The notes under the pieces were generated by a model. The model was not told the DNA's origin, did no database searches, and saw only the letters and a program-made list of their open reading frames with translations. A stretch of DNA of 64,000 nucleotides from Cercospora beticola (lineage: Eukaryota; Ascomycota; Dothideomycetes; Mycosphaerellales; Mycosphaerellaceae), in contig NC_088935.1 in assembly GCF_033473495.1 (NCBI RefSeq), positions 3,162,001-3,226,000 of the forward strand. The letters are read 5' to 3'. Positions within the stretch are counted from its first letter, which is position 1. Each line of letters begins with the position of its first letter. Positions 62,798 to 64,000 of the stretch are shown piece by piece. Made by a program: the position numbers and the translations under genes.

Positions 62798-62974
62798 AGG
62801 GTATTCATTGCATGCTGCAATGATTTCACGTCATCAGGTATCTTCTGCTGCGCCCCAAGGATACGATGTCTGCTTCATGGTTGGCACTATGCAGTCCGGC
62901 TATGTACGTTGGGTCGACGGGACTGCAGGACACTTTAACGGGCATCTTGCCCAATCCGAATGATCCCTTTTCGC

Positions 62975-64000
62975 CTATGTGCCCCTCGCAACATTCTCCT
63001 CTGCGCCTTCTTGCGTGGCTTCCTCAGATTTCGTGCCTCGAAAAAGTTCGCCTGAATCTTCCTCCAGCTCGCCTTCTGTCACAGCTCTCTGAGCATGCGC
63101 TGCTTGCACCTCGCTGAGAACGGTACGAGAATCTGCAAGCAACTGCCTTGCAATCTTGTCAGGGTTCTCCAAGAGGCTCACACCCAACTCGGCAATGCGA
63201 ACTGCTTCCTTCGCCATGTCAAGAGCATCATCTGCAACTCCAGAGCAGCCAAGGACCATGCCTCAAAATTATGGGGTCAGCATGGTGGAGATGCGAAACG
63301 AAATGCGTCTCTACATTTCTCAACTTACAGGCACGAGCTCTGATCAGAAGTGGCAATTCGGGGTACCCAAGCAGCACACGGGCAGTATCCTCGGCATATT
63401 CGTCTCTGTCCTCTCTATGCGCCTCGAGCATGGCGCGGTCGAGGGCGAAGAACATGCGCTTCAGGTTTTGTGCCATTTGTGCGGCGACACTGCAGGCTAG
63501 TAGGCCCCGGGTTGATGCGTTGATAAGACTGTGCGTGTAGTGTTCTGGTTCTGGCGACGAGGATTTGACAAGATGATGGAGAGTACCCTTTCTGGTTTCA
63601 AGCATGTGAGAGTGGTTGATCAACAATTTGAGACCCACGAAAGAAGGCACGAGACTGCATGTGAATCCCAATATGTATCAAGTGAAGCTTGGATAAGTGT
63701 TTGCTGCTGGGGAGAAGTAAGGGCACCGAGCGGTCATGTGCGAAGTGGAGCTTGCCTTCGAATACCATCGATGTGCAACGTGAGCTGCCATCAAACGATC
63801 GAAAGTCAATGCATGAGCTGATTTGCTTGAATCTACTGCGGATAGCACGGTATTATCTGTATGCTCTATATCTGTCGATATTCCTACACTTTCACCAAGA
63901 TCTTGGTTCCTCCTCTCATCACCCTTACTGCCGCAAATATCGCACTGGCGCCGAGTACAGTAACTCCAGCATAGATCCAAGTCCCATTCCAATTGAGTTG
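62975..64000 (-). CDS. unknown protein, partial at right edge
   Basis: Exons 63654-63329 and 63261-62975 join in frame (intron 63262-63328, GTAAGT..TTGAG). They give a helical, charged C-terminal part: SVAAQMAQNLKRMFFALDRA, MAKEAVRIAELGVSLLENP, then an acidic tail ending at the stop at 62975-62977. Further upstream, up to the window edge, another minus frame encodes a hydrophobic stretch (WIYAGVTVLGASAIFAAVRV) followed by a stop at 63884-63886. It may be an upstream exon of the same gene joined by an intron of about 230 bp using a GTAGGA donor, or a separate gene entering from the right. No family recognised. Possibly a single-pass membrane protein. Confidence 0.45.

Noticed and set aside
1..64000. 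CRISPR arrays, phage or transposon genes, rRNA
   Set aside because: No regularly spaced repeats, transposase or reverse-transcriptase motifs, or rRNA-like sequence were seen.

Overview
The window looks like nuclear DNA of a filamentous ascomycete (Pezizomycotina; a dothideomycete is my best guess, by inference). It shows short GT-AG introns of about 45-210 bp with TNAC-type branch sites, dense genes on both strands, and a typical fungal gene set: Tif32/eIF3a, Nop4, Vam7, Cue5, a NUC-1/PalcA-type bHLH factor, a bZIP-DUF3425 factor and a Ste18-type G gamma. I found no viral, phage, CRISPR, plasmid or intact transposon sequence and no rRNA or tRNA gene. Splice structures were worked out by hand from splice sites, reading phase and family conservation. 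Exon sums were checked for divisibility by three.

Layout. 0.4-5.2 kb: a GPI-anchored surface protein (-), myo-inositol-1-phosphate synthase INO1 with a 5'UTR intron (+), and a small MAPR/cytochrome-b5-like haem protein (+). 5.2-7.1 kb: sparse, with one candidate spliced Cys-rich small protein (-). 7.1-15.6 kb: Nop4 (-), a ten-exon secreted agmatinase-family ureohydrolase with two micro-exons (-), a Cue5-like ubiquitin/autophagy adaptor (-), and DHX35-like DEAH helicase with a GC-AG intron (+). 15.7-24.6 kb: a large alpha/beta hydrolase (-), bZIP-DUF3425 factor (-), a sterol-desaturase/fatty-acid-hydroxylase-like membrane protein (+) and a quinone-oxidoreductase-like MDR enzyme (-). 25.1-33.2 kb: LMBR1-domain membrane protein (+), Vam7 PX-SNARE (-) head-to-head with the RES spliceosome protein Ist3 (+), and a BCAS3-like protein (-). 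34.0-44.4 kb: eIF3a (-), G gamma (+), NUC-1-like bHLH factor (+), F-box protein (-). 45.0-52.7 kb: AP-1 gamma-adaptin (+), tRNA 2'-phosphotransferase Tpt1 (-), a conserved small hydrophilic protein (-), and a large Ser-rich disordered protein (-). 54.2-64.0 kb: a ten-exon Baeyer-Villiger-type monooxygenase (-) head-to-head with the N-terminal methyltransferase NTM1 (+), MIC60 (-) head-to-head with an extended SDR (+), and a partial unknown gene running off the right edge (-).

Functional coherence. Most genes are conserved core functions (ribosome biogenesis, translation, splicing, trafficking, mitochondrial architecture, signalling), each independently transcribed. There is no convincing secondary-metabolite or defence cluster. 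The most notable things are gene-structure oddities (7-, 10- and 12-nt coding exons, a GC donor), enzymes with altered signature residues, a possible dual-start Tpt1, paired CRE/E-box sites in two promoters, and a few conserved-looking but unnamed proteins. I did not find a clearly new multi-gene system.
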